64,000 nt of DNA, taken from contig NZ_CP083956.1 of the NCBI RefSeq assembly GCF_006442795.2, positions 558,001 through 622,000 of the forward strand, in the 5' to 3' direction. The stretch's first letter is position 1; each line of letters opens with the position of its first letter. The notes below the pieces were generated by a model. That model did no database searches, was not told the origin of the DNA, and saw only the letters and a list, made by a program, of their open reading frames with translations. This DNA comes from Mesorhizobium sp. B1-1-8. Its GTDB lineage: Bacteria; Pseudomonadota; Alphaproteobacteria; Rhizobiales; Rhizobiaceae. This document shows positions 1 through 9,055 of the stretch, piece by piece. A program made the position numbers and the translations under genes.

Positions 1-123
1 GTTGCCCTGGCGCTCATTTTCGAGTTCGGCACGGGCTACATCATCCGGGACAATCTGACGCTCAACGTGATCATGCTGCTGCATCCGTTCGAGTCCATCA
101 AGCAGTGGCAAAGTGGAATTTGA
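1..123 (+). CDS. UPF0314/DUF2585 family membrane protein (C-terminal fragment)
   Basis: The first 40 codons of the window are open and end in TGA six bases before the hslU start. The translated end contains [20 protein letters not shown], which resembles the conserved C-terminus of the rhizobial UPF0314/DUF2585 family of small predicted membrane proteins. The function of that family is not known. The gene begins outside the window, so length, start and membrane segments cannot be judged. Its close spacing suggests cotranscription with hslU. The family call is from recalled motif similarity. Confidence 0.7.
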   Translation, partial: VALALIFEFGTGYIIRDNLTLNVIMLLHPFESIKQWQSGI

Positions 124-128
124 GTATT

Positions 129-1442
129 ATGAGCACCTTCTCCCCCCGCGAAATCGTTTCGGAACTCGACCGCTTCATCATCGGCCAGAAGGACGCCAAG
201 CGCGCCGTGGCCATCGCCTTGCGCAACCGCTGGCGCCGCCAGCAGCTGGAAGGCCAGATGCGCGAAGAAGTGATGCCGAAGAACATCCTGATGATCGGCC
301 CGACCGGCGTCGGCAAGACCGAGATCTCGCGCCGCCTGGCGCGGCTCGCCGGCGCGCCCTTCGTCAAGGTCGAGGCGACCAAGTTCACCGAGGTCGGCTA
401 TGTCGGCCGCGACGTCGAGCAGATCGTGCGCGACCTGGTCGAGGTCGCCATCGGCTTGGTGCGCGAGAAGATGCGCGAGGACGTCAAGGCGCGCGCCCAC
501 ATCAATGCCGAGGAGCGCGTCTTGGAAGCGCTGGTCGGCAAGACGGCGAGCCCGGCCACGCGCGATAGTTTCCGCAAGAAGCTGCGTGACGGCGAGCTCG
601 ACGACAAGGAGATCGAGATCGAGGTGGCCGACACCGGCACCGGCGGCATGCCCGGTTTCGAAATCCCCGGCATGCCGGGCGCCAATATCGGCGTGCTCAA
701 CATCAACGACATGCTGTCGAAGGCGATGGGCGGCCGCAAGACCAAGAGCCGCAAGACGACGGTGAAGGAATCCTACGCGCTTCTGATAAACGACGAATCC
801 GACAAGCTGCTCGACCAGGACGAGGTGGTGCGCCGCGCGCTGGAATCGGCCGAGAATGACGGCATCGTCTTCATCGACGAGATCGACAAGATCGCCTCGC
901 GCGAAGGCGGCATCGGCGCCGGCGTTTCACGTGAAGGCGTGCAGCGCGACCTGCTGCCGCTGGTCGAAGGCACGACGGTTGCGACCAAATACGGGCCGAT
1001 CAAGACGGACCACGTGCTGTTCATCGCCTCGGGCGCCTTCCATGTCTCCAAGCCGTCGGACCTTTTGCCGGAACTGCAGGGCCGCCTGCCGATCCGCGTC
1101 GAACTGCGCGCGCTGGAGAAGGAGGATTTCGTCCGTATCCTGACCGAGACCGAGGCGAGCCTGATCAAGCAGTATATCGCGCTGATGAAGACGGAAGGTG
1201 TCGACCTGACCTTCACCGACGACGCCATCGATTCGCTCGCCGGCATCGCCGTCGATCTCAACGCCAGCGTCGAGAACATCGGCGCCAGGCGCCTGCAGAC
1301 GGTGATGGAGCGGGTGCTGGACGAGATCTCCTATGACGCGCCGGACCGCAACGGCACGACGGTCACCATCGATGCCGACTATGTGCAGAAGCATGTCGGC
1401 GACCTGTCGCGCAACACCGACCTGTCGCGGTTTATTCTTTAG
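129..1442 (+). CDS. hslU: ATP-dependent protease ATPase subunit HslU (ClpY)
   Basis: This is the hexameric AAA+ unfoldase that feeds proteins into the HslV peptidase in the cytoplasm. The 437-residue product has the usual family length. It begins [20 protein letters not shown], carries Walker [10 protein letters not shown] at residues 57-65 and Walker B VFIDEIDK at 247-254, and ends LSRFIL, the C-terminal tail that docks into HslV. The start at 129 was preferred over an in-frame ATG at 105, because 105 lies inside the preceding gene and the protein then begins exactly as HslU does. hslV is not in the window; in rhizobia it usually lies just upstream. A strong hairpin follows the stop codon. 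Confidence 0.97.
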   Translation: MSTFSPREIVSELDRFIIGQKDAKRAVAIALRNRWRRQQLEGQMREEVMPKNILMIGPTGVGKTEISRRLARLAGAPFVKVEATKFTEVGYVGRDVEQIVRDLVEVAIGLVREKMREDVKARAHINAEERVLEALVGKTASPATRDSFRKKLRDGELDDKEIEIEVADTGTGGMPGFEIPGMPGANIGVLNINDMLSKAMGGRKTKSRKTTVKESYALLINDESDKLLDQDEVVRRALESAENDGIVFIDEIDKIASREGGIGAGVSREGVQRDLLPLVEGTTVATKYGPIKTDHVLFIASGAFHVSKPSDLLPELQGRLPIRVELRALEKEDFVRILTETEASLIKQYIALMKTEGVDLTFTDDAIDSLAGIAVDLNASVENIGARRLQTVMERVLDEISYDAPDRNGTTVTIDADYVQKHVGDLSRNTDLSRFIL

Positions 1443-1450
1443 CCAGGGTC

Positions 1451-1480
1451 TTTCGGGCCGGTCATCATGCCGGCCCGAAA
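1451..1480 (+). terminator. Stem-loop after hslU
   Basis: TTTCGGGCCGG (1451-1461) and CCGGCCCGAAA (1470-1480) form a perfect 11-bp stem with an 8-base loop, nine bases after the hslU stop. No T run follows, so termination may be Rho-assisted, or the stem may protect the 3' end of the hslU mRNA. Confidence 0.6.
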
Positions 1481-1598
1481 TGCAAAGTGTGGCCAAATGG
1501 AAGCAATCGGCCACCATTCTTGGCGACAGAATTGCTGCCGTCTCTCGACTCTCCAGGGCGCTTTACCTAGTTTGCGGCCGATTCAGAGGCGGCGGCGC

Positions 1599-2555
1599 AT
1601 GAAACGCATATTTCTTTTTCTCGGCCTGGCATTGGCGGCGGCTGTGGCAACGGCCGATGCCGCGACCATGGTTCCGCCCGGCAACCGCAACGCCGTCCAA
1701 CCCGACATACCGGGCGCCTCCAGCCGGCGTACCCAGGCCACCAACACCACTTTCCAGGCCAAGTACCGCAAGGTCTACGCGCTGTTGCAGAACGACGCCG
1801 ATCTGCGTGCCAAGATCAGGAAGGCAGCCGCGACCTATGGCATCGATCCGATGCATATCGTCGGCGCCATCGTCGGCGAGCACACCTACAATGTCGACGC
1901 CTATGACCGGCTGCAGACCTATTACGTCAAGGCGATCTCCTATCTGGGAAGCAAGCTCTCCTTTGCCTATGATGGCGAAGACGTCAGCGAATTCGTGCAG
2001 CGGCCGGAGTTCAAGAAATGCGCCGGCCTGAGCGACAGCTACGATTTGTGGGAATGCCGCGAGCAGGTCTGGAACCATTCCTTCCGCGGCAAAAGCGTCG
2101 GCGGCGAGAATTTCCCCAACGACCGATTCGGCGCCACCTTCTTCCAGCCCTATTATGCCGGCCAGACCTTCGGCCTCGGCCAGCTCAACCCGCTGACGGC
2201 GCTGCAGATGAGCGATCTCGTCCACAAGGTGTCCGGCCTGCCCAAGCTCGATGTCGGCGATCCCAATTCGGTCTACAAGACCATCATGGATCCGGATCTG
2301 ACGCTGCCTTACGTCGCCGCGACGATCCGGAAGTCGATCGATGCGTATAAGAGCATCGCCGGCTTCGACATCTCGAACAATCCGGGTATCACCGCCACGC
2401 TCTACAATGTCGGCAACCCCGAGCAGCGCGCTTATGCGCTGAAGGCCGAAAACGCCAAGCGCCGCGCCGCCGGCGAAGCGGAAAAGCTGCCCGAGGAGAA
2501 TTATTACGGCTGGCTGGTCAACGACAAGCTGGACGAGCTGAAGGCGCTTTTCTAG
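1599..2555 (+). CDS. Secreted DUF1402 family protein
   Basis: The 318-residue product starts with a clear Sec signal peptide (MKRIFLFLGLALAAAVATAD, cleavage probably after TADA). The body has the look of the rhizobial DUF1402 family, whose role is unknown. The stretch GIDPMHIVGAIVGEHTYN resembles the helix around the catalytic Glu of lytic transglycosylases, and GQTFGLGQLNPLTAL resembles their substrate-groove motif, so a periplasmic cell-wall role is possible; that is inference. The start at 1599 was chosen because the signal peptide begins there, although the frame is open further upstream. It is separated from hslU by a hairpin and probably has its own promoter. Confidence 0.8.
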   Translation: MKRIFLFLGLALAAAVATADAATMVPPGNRNAVQPDIPGASSRRTQATNTTFQAKYRKVYALLQNDADLRAKIRKAAATYGIDPMHIVGAIVGEHTYNVDAYDRLQTYYVKAISYLGSKLSFAYDGEDVSEFVQRPEFKKCAGLSDSYDLWECREQVWNHSFRGKSVGGENFPNDRFGATFFQPYYAGQTFGLGQLNPLTALQMSDLVHKVSGLPKLDVGDPNSVYKTIMDPDLTLPYVAATIRKSIDAYKSIAGFDISNNPGITATLYNVGNPEQRAYALKAENAKRRAAGEAEKLPEENYYGWLVNDKLDELKALF

Positions 2556-2556
2556 C

Positions 2557-3786
2557 TCAGGCCGCCAGCAGCGATTTCAGCTTCACCGCCTGCGATCCCA
2601 GCGCCTCCGGCGCCGGCTTCGCTCGTCTGCCGATCAGCATTTCCGCCAGGCGGATGTCACGCGCCACCGCATTGCCCGGGCCGATGCCGCTCGCCGCCAC
2701 CAGCCTGCCGTCTTCGGCCAGATGGAACAGGATGAAGGCGCCGCCGTCGAGGTCGCGCCGCACGGTCGAGCGGCCTTCGTCCGAAAGCCCGGCGATCTGC
2801 AGGGTGAGCCCGTACTGATCCGACCAGAACCACGGCACGGCGGCATGAACCTCGCCGGCGCCCAGCATGTTCCTGGCGGCAAGCGCGCCCTGCTCCTGCG
2901 CGTTGCGCCAGGCTTCGAGCCGCACCCGCCGGCCGCCATAGATCGCGAGTGGAAACGAGCAGCAATCGCCGGCGGCGAAAATGTCCGGGTCGGCGGTGCG
3001 CAACTGGTCGTCGACGGCAATGCCATTGTCGATCGCAAGGCCTGCCTCGGCGGCAAGCGCGGTCACCGGCACGGCGCCGATGCCGATCACCGCGAGATCG
3101 GCGACGACCTCCTGCCCGTCGGCAAGCGTGATGCGCACCTCGGTGCCGCTGTCCGAGATCGACGCGATCCCCTGGCCGGTCAGCACCCTCGCGCCTTCGG
3201 CTTCGTGCGCCTTATGGATGATTTCGGCGATTTCGGCCGGCACCCCGCGCATCAGGATGCGCGGCTGCGCCTCGATGACCGTGACGGCGGCGCCGAGCTT
3301 GCGCGCCGCCGCGGCAAGCTCGAGGCCGATGAAGCCGCCGCCGATGATGGCGACGCGGTTGCCGGGGTTGAGATGGGCGCGGATGGCGAGTGCGTCGTTG
3401 AAGGTCCTGAGATAGACGCAGCGCCCGCCGAGGCCCGGCATCGGCAGCTTGCGCGGCAAGGATCCGGTCGCGAGCAGCAGCTTTGCATAGGGCAGCGAAG
3501 AACCGTCCGACAGGCGCACGACATGGCCGGCGCGGTCGATCGCGGCGGCCCGGACGGAATGGACGTGCCGGATCGACCGTTCGGCGAGCAGTTCGTCGCT
3601 GGCGATCGTCTTGATCGCCGGCACCTCGCCGGTCATCGCCTCTTTCGACAGCGGCGGCCGCTCATAGGGCAGATGCGGCTCGTCGCCGACCAGCGTCACC
3701 GGTCCTTCATAGCCGAGATCGCGCAGGGCAAGCGCGGCGCGGCCGCCGCACTCACCTGCGCCGATGATCACCATCCCCGCCCGCAT
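2557..3786 (-). CDS. mocF: FAD/NAD(P)-dependent ferredoxin reductase, MocF-like
   Basis: Predicted reductase that passes electrons from NAD(P)H to the Rieske ferredoxin encoded just upstream. The 409-residue protein has the two-dinucleotide fold: an FAD motif VIIGAGECGGRAAL at residues 6-19, a NAD(P) motif VAIIGGGFIGLEL in the middle, and the late FAD motif DIFAAGDCCSF. This is the layout of rubredoxin/putidaredoxin-type reductases. Its start lies 5 bases after the stop of the ferredoxin gene, so desaturase, ferredoxin and reductase form one operon. The trio has the order of mocD-mocE-mocF, described for rhizopine (3-O-methyl-scyllo-inosamine) breakdown in Sinorhizobium meliloti. The substrate here is inferred from context only. 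Confidence is high for the enzyme class and moderate for the Moc role. Confidence 0.82.
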   Translation of the reverse strand: MRAGMVIIGAGECGGRAALALRDLGYEGPVTLVGDEPHLPYERPPLSKEAMTGEVPAIKTIASDELLAERSIRHVHSVRAAAIDRAGHVVRLSDGSSLPYAKLLLATGSLPRKLPMPGLGGRCVYLRTFNDALAIRAHLNPGNRVAIIGGGFIGLELAAAARKLGAAVTVIEAQPRILMRGVPAEIAEIIHKAHEAEGARVLTGQGIASISDSGTEVRITLADGQEVVADLAVIGIGAVPVTALAAEAGLAIDNGIAVDDQLRTADPDIFAAGDCCSFPLAIYGGRRVRLEAWRNAQEQGALAARNMLGAGEVHAAVPWFWSDQYGLTLQIAGLSDEGRSTVRRDLDGGAFILFHLAEDGRLVAASGIGPGNAVARDIRLAEMLIGRRAKPAPEALGSQAVKLKSLLAA

Positions 3787-3791
3787 GGCGA

Positions 3792-4106
3792 TCACCCGAT
3801 CTGGATCAGGATCTTGCCGGCATCGATCTTGACCGGATAGGTCCTGAGGTTGACGCAGGCCGGGGCGCCGCGCGCGGCCCCGGTCTTGTAATTGAAGCGG
3901 CCATTGTGCTTCGGGCATTCGATGATGTCGTCCATCACCAGCCCGTCGGCCAGATGCACCTTCTCATGCGAGCACAGGCCGTCGGTCGCGAAATACTCGT
4001 CGTCCGGGCTGCGGTAGACGGCGAAGGTGCGACCGCCGTGATCGAACCGCATCACGTCCTCTTCGTCGATGTCTCCGGCCGCGCAGGCCTCGACCCAGTC
4101 GCTCAT
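3792..4106 (-). CDS. mocE: Rieske-type [2Fe-2S] ferredoxin, MocE family
   Basis: Small soluble electron carrier (104 residues) between the MocF-like reductase and the MocD-like oxygenase. The Rieske cluster ligands are visible as C45-S-H47 and C64-P-K-H67, with the usual 16-residue spacing. No signal peptide or membrane anchor is present, so it should be cytoplasmic. It sits in the middle of the three-gene operon, 46 bases after the desaturase stop. The closest known group is MocE of the rhizopine catabolic locus. The alternative is a ferredoxin for another desaturase-like hydroxylase, since such trios occur in rhizobia that are not known to use rhizopine. Confidence 0.88.
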   Translation of the reverse strand: MSDWVEACAAGDIDEEDVMRFDHGGRTFAVYRSPDDEYFATDGLCSHEKVHLADGLVMDDIIECPKHNGRFNYKTGAARGAPACVNLRTYPVKIDAGKILIQIG

Positions 4107-4152
4107 GTCGTCCTCCGGCGAATTCTTCGTTGTCGGTTGCGTCGGGAACCGG

Positions 4153-5259
4153 TCACTCGGCCGCCGCCGCCACCGGATTGTCGTTGTGCAGCTCTTCCCG
4201 GTAGGGCTTCGCCGTCGGCGGCAGCTCGCGCTTGAGGAAATAGTCCTCGTTGCGCAGCTGGCGCAGGAAGGCGGGGATCATCTCGCGATAGCCGGCCAGG
4301 ATCGACGGCGTCGGCGCCGGCAAATCGTGCTTGATCAGCTCATGCAGCTTCGGCAGCGCGTGATAAGGCACCATCGGGAACATGTGATGCTCCACATGGT
4401 AATTCATGTTCCAATAGATGAACCGGCTGATCGGGTTCATCAGCACGGTGCGGCTGTTCAGGCGGTGGTCGATGACATTGTCGGCCAGCCCGCCATGCTG
4501 CAGCAGCCCGGTCATGACGTGATGCCAGGCGCCATAGAGGCGGGGCAGGCCGACGAGCATCAGCGGCAGCCATGAATGCAGGTAAAGCGCCAAGGCGATG
4601 GTCGCGACATAGATGATCAGCCAGATGCGGGCGACGCGAATGGCCCGCGGCTGCTCCTGTTCCGGAATGAAGGTCTTTTCCGCGGCGCTGACCACGCCGG
4701 CGGCATTGCGCACCATATCGGCCATCGCGTGCCAGGCGTCGAAGATGCCGAAGAAGTTCAGGACCAGGCGGGCAAGGTCCGGCGGCCGCATGACGGCGAT
4801 CTCCGGGTCGCGGCCGATGATAATGGTGTCGGTGTGATGGCGCGTATGGCTCCAGCGCCAGGTCACCGGATTGCGCATGATCATGAAGCAGGCGAGCTGA
4901 TAAATGGCATCGTTCATCCACTGCGTGCGGAAGGCCGTGCCGTGGCCGCACTCGTGCCAGCGCGAATCGGTCGAGGAGCCATAAAGCGTGCCGTAGACGA
5001 AGAAGAACGGCACGCACCACCACATGCCCCAGAACCAGGCGCCGCCCGCGCCGCTGGCAATCAGCGCCGCCAGCCAGATGATGGTGTCGCGGATCGCCGG
5101 CTGGTCGGAGCGCTGCATCAGCTCCTTCATCTGCTTGCGCGGGATCTCGGTATGATACCACTCGGCCGCCGCAAGCCCGTTCTCGACTGCGAGCCGGGCG
5201 TCACGGCCGGTCAGGCTGTAGTCGCGTCCGGACAATGCCGGAGACGTGATTGCCGTCAT
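4153..5259 (-). CDS. mocD: Fatty acid desaturase-like di-iron oxygenase, MocD-like
   Basis: Membrane di-iron oxygenase of the fatty acid desaturase family, 368 residues. The three histidine boxes are intact: HECGH at 102-106, HTRHH at 138-142 and HVEHH at 288-292, with hydrophobic membrane segments around residues 59-93 and 212-240. The start at 5259 was chosen because GGAGG lies about 7 bases before it; an ATG 21 bases upstream would place that Shine-Dalgarno inside the coding region. In S. meliloti the MocD/E/F proteins are linked to demethylation of the rhizopine 3-O-methyl-scyllo-inosamine. The inositol importer and idhA across the divergent promoter support a cyclitol substrate, but a lipid substrate cannot be excluded. 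Confidence 0.82.
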   Translation of the reverse strand: MTAITSPALSGRDYSLTGRDARLAVENGLAAAEWYHTEIPRKQMKELMQRSDQPAIRDTIIWLAALIASGAGGAWFWGMWWCVPFFFVYGTLYGSSTDSRWHECGHGTAFRTQWMNDAIYQLACFMIMRNPVTWRWSHTRHHTDTIIIGRDPEIAVMRPPDLARLVLNFFGIFDAWHAMADMVRNAAGVVSAAEKTFIPEQEQPRAIRVARIWLIIYVATIALALYLHSWLPLMLVGLPRLYGAWHHVMTGLLQHGGLADNVIDHRLNSRTVLMNPISRFIYWNMNYHVEHHMFPMVPYHALPKLHELIKHDLPAPTPSILAGYREMIPAFLRQLRNEDYFLKRELPPTAKPYREELHNDNPVAAAAE

Positions 5260-5350
5260 TGCGGGGTCCTCCATCAGCACTTGGCGAATGGCCCCTGGCG
5301 GTGCCGGGTTCGCGCATGGCTGGCTTCCACTTCACCATAGCGCCAAGCCA

Positions 5351-5395
5351 TGATAGTCTCAACGTCACAAAGATAGTTTCTATCATTTCCTATCA
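5351..5395. promoter_or_regulatory. Candidate LacI operator between mocD and the divergent regulator
   Basis: GATAG-TTT-CTATC (5372-5384) is a perfect palindrome. It is flanked by TGATAG at 5351-5356 and CTATCA at 5390-5395, giving repeated TGATAG/CTATCA half-sites in under 50 bases. The cluster lies between the divergent mocDEF operon and the LacI gene, the expected place for a shared autoregulated operator. A further TGATAG occurs at 6501-6506 before the importer operon. Confidence 0.6.
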
Positions 5396-5434
5396 AAATG
5401 AGCTACCATGAGTCGGACAGACGATGGAGCATTC

Positions 5435-6466
5435 ATGGCAAAGCGGCCGACAATCACCGATCTCGCGCGCGCTTCCGGTTTCAGTGTCGCGACCGTCGAT
5501 AGGGTGCTGAACAATCGCTTGCCGGTGCGCGAGGAAACGGCGCGCCGCGTCTACGAGGCCGCGACCGATATCGGCTATCACGCCGCCGGCCTGATCAAGC
5601 AGCGCATGCGCCAGGAACTGCCGGAATACCGTCTCGGTTTCCTGCTTCTGCGCGGCAACGACGTCTTCTACGGCGATTTCGCGCGCGAGCTGGAACTTGC
5701 GGTCTCGCAGTCGCAGCGCTTCCGCGGCACCGCGACGATCGACTTCGCCACGTCACTGGCGCCCGACGAGATCGCCGCCCAGATGCGCAAGCTGGCCGCG
5801 AAATCGAGGGCCATCGCCGTTGTCGGCCCGGACCATCCGACCCTGACCGCAGTCGTGGAGTCGCTGAAGGCGAGGGGACAACCGGTCTTTTCGCTGCTGT
5901 CCGACTTCGCCGCCGGCATCCGCGAGGGCTATGTCGGCCTCGACAACCGCAAGGTCGGCCGCACCGCGGCCTGGATGATCGCCAAGGCGGCGAAGAAGTC
6001 CGGCAAGGTCGCGCTTTTCGTCGGCAGCCACCGCTTCCACGGCCATGAATTGCGCGAGATCGGCTTCCGCTCCTATTTCCGCGAGCATGCCCCGGACTTC
6101 ACCGTGATGGAGACGCTAGTCAATCTGGAAGCCAGCCAGGTGACGCATGATGCGATGCTCGATCTTCTGGCGCGACACCCGGATCTCGCCGGCTGCTATG
6201 TCGCCGGCGGCGGCATGGAAGGCGCGGTCGCTGCGCTCAGGACAGCAAAGCCGGCAGACATGCCCGTGGTCATCTGCAATGAGATCGACGCCACATCGCG
6301 CGCCGCACTTGCCGACAACATCCTCACCATGGTCATCTCGACGCCGCTTGCAGCGCTTTGCCGCGAGCTGGTCGGGCTAATGGCGCATGCCATCGAGAGC
6401 GGCGCCGCCAATGCGCCCGGCCAGACTTTTCTGCCCTTCGACATCTATCTGCCGGAAAATATTTAA
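5435..6466 (+). CDS. LacI family transcriptional regulator
   Basis: DNA-binding regulator of 343 residues. The N-terminal LacI helix-turn-helix is clear (TITDLARASGFSVATVDRVL, then NN), followed by a periplasmic-binding-protein-like ligand domain to the end. The start at 5435 has a GGAG 6-7 bases upstream; an ATG at 5408 is possible but lacks such a site. It is divergent from mocDEF, with a palindromic TGATAG/CTATCA cluster in between, and lies upstream of the importer operon in the same direction. It probably senses a cyclitol or rhizopine and controls both units. The ligand is inferred. Confidence 0.88.
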   Translation: MAKRPTITDLARASGFSVATVDRVLNNRLPVREETARRVYEAATDIGYHAAGLIKQRMRQELPEYRLGFLLLRGNDVFYGDFARELELAVSQSQRFRGTATIDFATSLAPDEIAAQMRKLAAKSRAIAVVGPDHPTLTAVVESLKARGQPVFSLLSDFAAGIREGYVGLDNRKVGRTAAWMIAKAAKKSGKVALFVGSHRFHGHELREIGFRSYFREHAPDFTVMETLVNLEASQVTHDAMLDLLARHPDLAGCYVAGGGMEGAVAALRTAKPADMPVVICNEIDATSRAALADNILTMVISTPLAALCRELVGLMAHAIESGAANAPGQTFLPFDIYLPENI

Positions 6467-6836
6467 GAGAATTCCCCGGGGATGGTGTGATCCATCAGCC
6501 TGATAGGATTCTTTCACGGTTTAAATTCGCTCTGGTTTCGCTCAAAGGCAGCGCGTCGGTTCCGCCACGACCTCCGCCCCGCGCGGCCAGCATCGAAAAA
6601 CCGGCATGGTCATTCCGAATCGCCCTTGACGTCTCCCGGCGAAATGGAATAAATATTTCACCAACTAGGCATTTTGGTTCTTTCGTTCCGGAACGTCTGT
6701 TTCAAACGGAGGCCTTGGCGTTCCATTGCATGGCGGAACGCCGTCGGAGCGAGGACGCCGTCGGGAGAGATTCCCCGGGAAAACGGGGATTCCGGTTCAA
6801 TCGGTGCAGCCGGACACCAAGTGGAGGAGAAACAAA
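6467..6836 (+). promoter_or_regulatory. Regulatory region before the cyclitol importer operon
   Basis: This 370-base gap holds no convincing gene. It contains a TCCCCGGGGA palindrome (6473-6482), a TGATAG half-site (6501-6506) matching the LacI operator cluster, a site fitting the IolR operator with one mismatch (GGAA-TAAATA-TTTC, 6646-6659, inside TGGAATAAATATTTCA), and a 12-base palindrome CGTTCCGGAACG (6684-6695). A good ribosome site (GTGGAGGAG) precedes the start at 6837. This suggests dual control of the operon by the LacI protein and IolR. Confidence 0.5.
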
Positions 6837-7778
6837 ATGAAGAAACTTATTTTGGGCGTCGCTTTTGCAGCGCTGATGAGTTCATCCGCTTTCGCCGCCA
6901 AGATCGGCGTGTCGATGGCCAAATTCGATGACAATTTCCTGACCGTGCTGCGCAACGGCATGATCGAGCAGGCCAAGGGCATGAACGGCGTCCAGCTGCA
7001 GGTCGAGGATGCGCAGAACGACGTCGCCAAGCAGCTCGACCAGATCAAGAACTTCGCCGCCTCGGGCGTCGACGCCATCATCGTCAACCCGGTCGACACC
7101 TCGGCTACGCAGGCGATGTCCGATGCCGCCGCCGCTGCCAAGATCCCGCTGGTCTATGTCAATCGCCAGCCGGTCAATGTCGATAAGCTGCCCGATAACC
7201 AGGCCTTCGTCGCTTCGAACGAGGCCGATTCCGGCACGCTCGAAACCAAGGAAATCTGCCGCCTGTTCAAGGAGGCCGGCAAGAAGGAAGCCAATGTCTA
7301 TGTCATCATGGGCGAGCTTTCCAACCAGGCCGCCGTGCAGCGCACCAAGGACATCGACGACGTCATCGCCACGCCGGACTGCAGCTTCATCAAGATCATC
7401 GATAAGCAGACCTCGAACTGGGATCGCGACCAGGCCCAGAACCTGATGACCAATTGGCTTTCGACCGGCAAGCCGTTCGACGGCGTCATCGCCAACAATG
7501 ACGAAAGCGCCATCGGCGCCATTCAGGCGATGAAGGCCGCCAACATCGACATGAAGTCGGTTGTCGTCGGCGGCGTCGATGCCACCCAGGATGCGCTTGC
7601 CGCCATGCAGGCCGGCGACCTCGATGCGACCGTGTTCCAGGACGCGGCCGGCCAAGGCAAGGGCGCGCTGGATGCGGCGCTGAAGCTGTCCAAGGGCGAA
7701 AAGGTCGAGCACAAGGTCTATGTCCCCTTCCAGCTCGTCACGCCCGCGAACATCGACAAGTTCCTGAAGAAGAACTGA
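6837..7778 (+). CDS. mocB: Periplasmic cyclitol/sugar-binding protein, rhizopine- or inositol-binding type
   Basis: Substrate-binding protein of an ABC importer, 313 residues, with a Sec signal peptide (MKKLILGVAFAALMSSSAFA, residues 1-20). The mature part has the ribose/galactose-binding fold (Peripla_BP_4): KIGVSMAKFDDNFLTVLRNG near the start and VVVGGVDATQDALAAMQAGD in the hinge region. The family includes RbsB, the Caulobacter inositol-binding protein and MocB, the rhizopine-binding protein. The neighbours (permease, ATPase, idhA, MocDEF) argue for inositol or a rhizopine. The ATG at 6837 was chosen because of the signal peptide and an excellent GGAGGAG. The symbol is tentative. Confidence 0.8.
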   Translation: MKKLILGVAFAALMSSSAFAAKIGVSMAKFDDNFLTVLRNGMIEQAKGMNGVQLQVEDAQNDVAKQLDQIKNFAASGVDAIIVNPVDTSATQAMSDAAAAAKIPLVYVNRQPVNVDKLPDNQAFVASNEADSGTLETKEICRLFKEAGKKEANVYVIMGELSNQAAVQRTKDIDDVIATPDCSFIKIIDKQTSNWDRDQAQNLMTNWLSTGKPFDGVIANNDESAIGAIQAMKAANIDMKSVVVGGVDATQDALAAMQAGDLDATVFQDAAGQGKGALDAALKLSKGEKVEHKVYVPFQLVTPANIDKFLKKN

Positions 7779-7806
7779 GCCGCGGATATCGGAGCGGCGC
7801 TCGCTG

Positions 7807-7907
7807 GAGCAATTCCAGGAAAAGTGTGAAACGGTTTTCCGTCCGGAATTGCGACCAAATAAGGAGATAGAGCGGGTTGGCGTTTCTATGAAACGACGAA
7901 CCGCTCT
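7807..7907 (+). repeat. RIME-like palindromic intergenic repeat, copy 1
   Basis: Two nested hairpins make the element: CAATTCC-A-GGAAAA pairing with TTTTCC-GTC-CGGAATTG, then GAGCGGGTT...CGTTTC pairing with GAAACG...AACCGCTC. A second nearly full copy is at 26763-26858 and partial copies lie at 43632, 56048 and 58212. The build recalls the rhizobial intergenic mosaic elements (RIME); the name is from memory. It lies between the binding-protein and permease genes and could form mRNA hairpins that uncouple their expression. Confidence 0.75.
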
Positions 7908-7976
7908 GGCGGCGCCGCTCCGTCGTCCTCGCGCCTTGAGGCGCGAGAGGCCACAGCGGCTGACGGAGGAAAAGAC

Positions 7977-9053
7977 GTGTCACAGACATCCCATGGCGTC
8001 GGCGGGCTGGCCTATGATGCCAAGAAGCGCTCATGGCCGGCGGAGTTCAACGTCTTCCTGGCGCTCGTCATCCTTGTCGTCATCTTCGAACTGATCGGCC
8101 GGATTTTTCTCGGCGACAGTTTCCTGTTCAACACCCGCGAGAACGTTTCCGGAATCTTCAACGAAGCCCGCCTGCAGATCATCATCCTGCAGGTGTCGAT
8201 CGTCGGCATCATCGCCATCGGCGTGACGCAGGTGATCATCACCGGCGGCATCGACCTGTCCTCGGGTTCTGTCGTCGGCGCGACCGCGATGATCGCCATG
8301 AGCTTCGCCCAGGTGGCGACGGTCAACGGCAACCCCAATCCCAAGGCGATGTTCCTGGCGCAGGGCTGGACCGACCTGCCGGTCATCGTGCCGGTGCTGG
8401 TCGCGATCGGCTGCGGCCTGCTGGCCGGCCTCGTCAACGGTTTGTTGATCGCCTACACCCGCATTCCGCCGTTCATCGCCACGCTCGGCATGATGATCAC
8501 CGCGCGCGGCATCGCCAAATGGTGGTCCAAGGGCCAGCCGATTTCGTTTCCAACCGACAGTTTCGCCGCGATCAGCATCGGCGCGAGACCTGTCATCATC
8601 TTCCTGGCGCTGGCGGTGCTGTTCCAGCTGATCCTGACCTACACCCGATACGGCAAGCATTGTTACGCGATCGGCTCCAACGAGGACGCCGCGCGCATGT
8701 CCGGCATCAAGATCGCCAACCACAAGGTGCTGGTCTATGTCATCGCCGGCATCCTCGCCTCGCTCGCCGCGGTGGTTCTCTGTTCGAAGAACCTCACCGC
8801 CCAGTCCGGCATGGGCGTGATGTACGAGCTCGACGCCATCGCCATGGCGGTCATCGGCGGCGTCTCGCTGTCGGGCGGCCGCGGCTCGATCATCGGCACG
8901 GTGATCGGCGCGCTGATCTTCGGCGTCATCATCTCCGGTTTCACCTTCCTGCGCCTCGACGCCTATTACCAGGAGATGGTCAAGGGCGTGATCATCGTCG
9001 GCGCGGTGGTTCTGGACCAGTGGCGCCAACGCATGCGGGCATTGAGGGCTTGA
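7977..9053 (+). CDS. ABC transporter permease, RbsC/inositol type
   Basis: Inner-membrane permease of a carbohydrate uptake class 2 importer, 358 residues with about eight or more hydrophobic segments. The family signature VIITGGIDLSSGSVVGATA is present near residue 85, and the C-terminal region holds GGVSLSGGRGSIIGTVIGAL. It starts with GTG, supported by a CGGAGGA site 7 bases upstream. It follows the binding protein after a 198-base gap filled by a repeat, and is separated from the ATPase gene by 2 bases. It should transport the same cyclitol as the binding protein. Confidence 0.9.
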   Translation: MSQTSHGVGGLAYDAKKRSWPAEFNVFLALVILVVIFELIGRIFLGDSFLFNTRENVSGIFNEARLQIIILQVSIVGIIAIGVTQVIITGGIDLSSGSVVGATAMIAMSFAQVATVNGNPNPKAMFLAQGWTDLPVIVPVLVAIGCGLLAGLVNGLLIAYTRIPPFIATLGMMITARGIAKWWSKGQPISFPTDSFAAISIGARPVIIFLALAVLFQLILTYTRYGKHCYAIGSNEDAARMSGIKIANHKVLVYVIAGILASLAAVVLCSKNLTAQSGMGVMYELDAIAMAVIGGVSLSGGRGSIIGTVIGALIFGVIISGFTFLRLDAYYQEMVKGVIIVGAVVLDQWRQRMRALRA

Positions 9054-9055
9054 CC

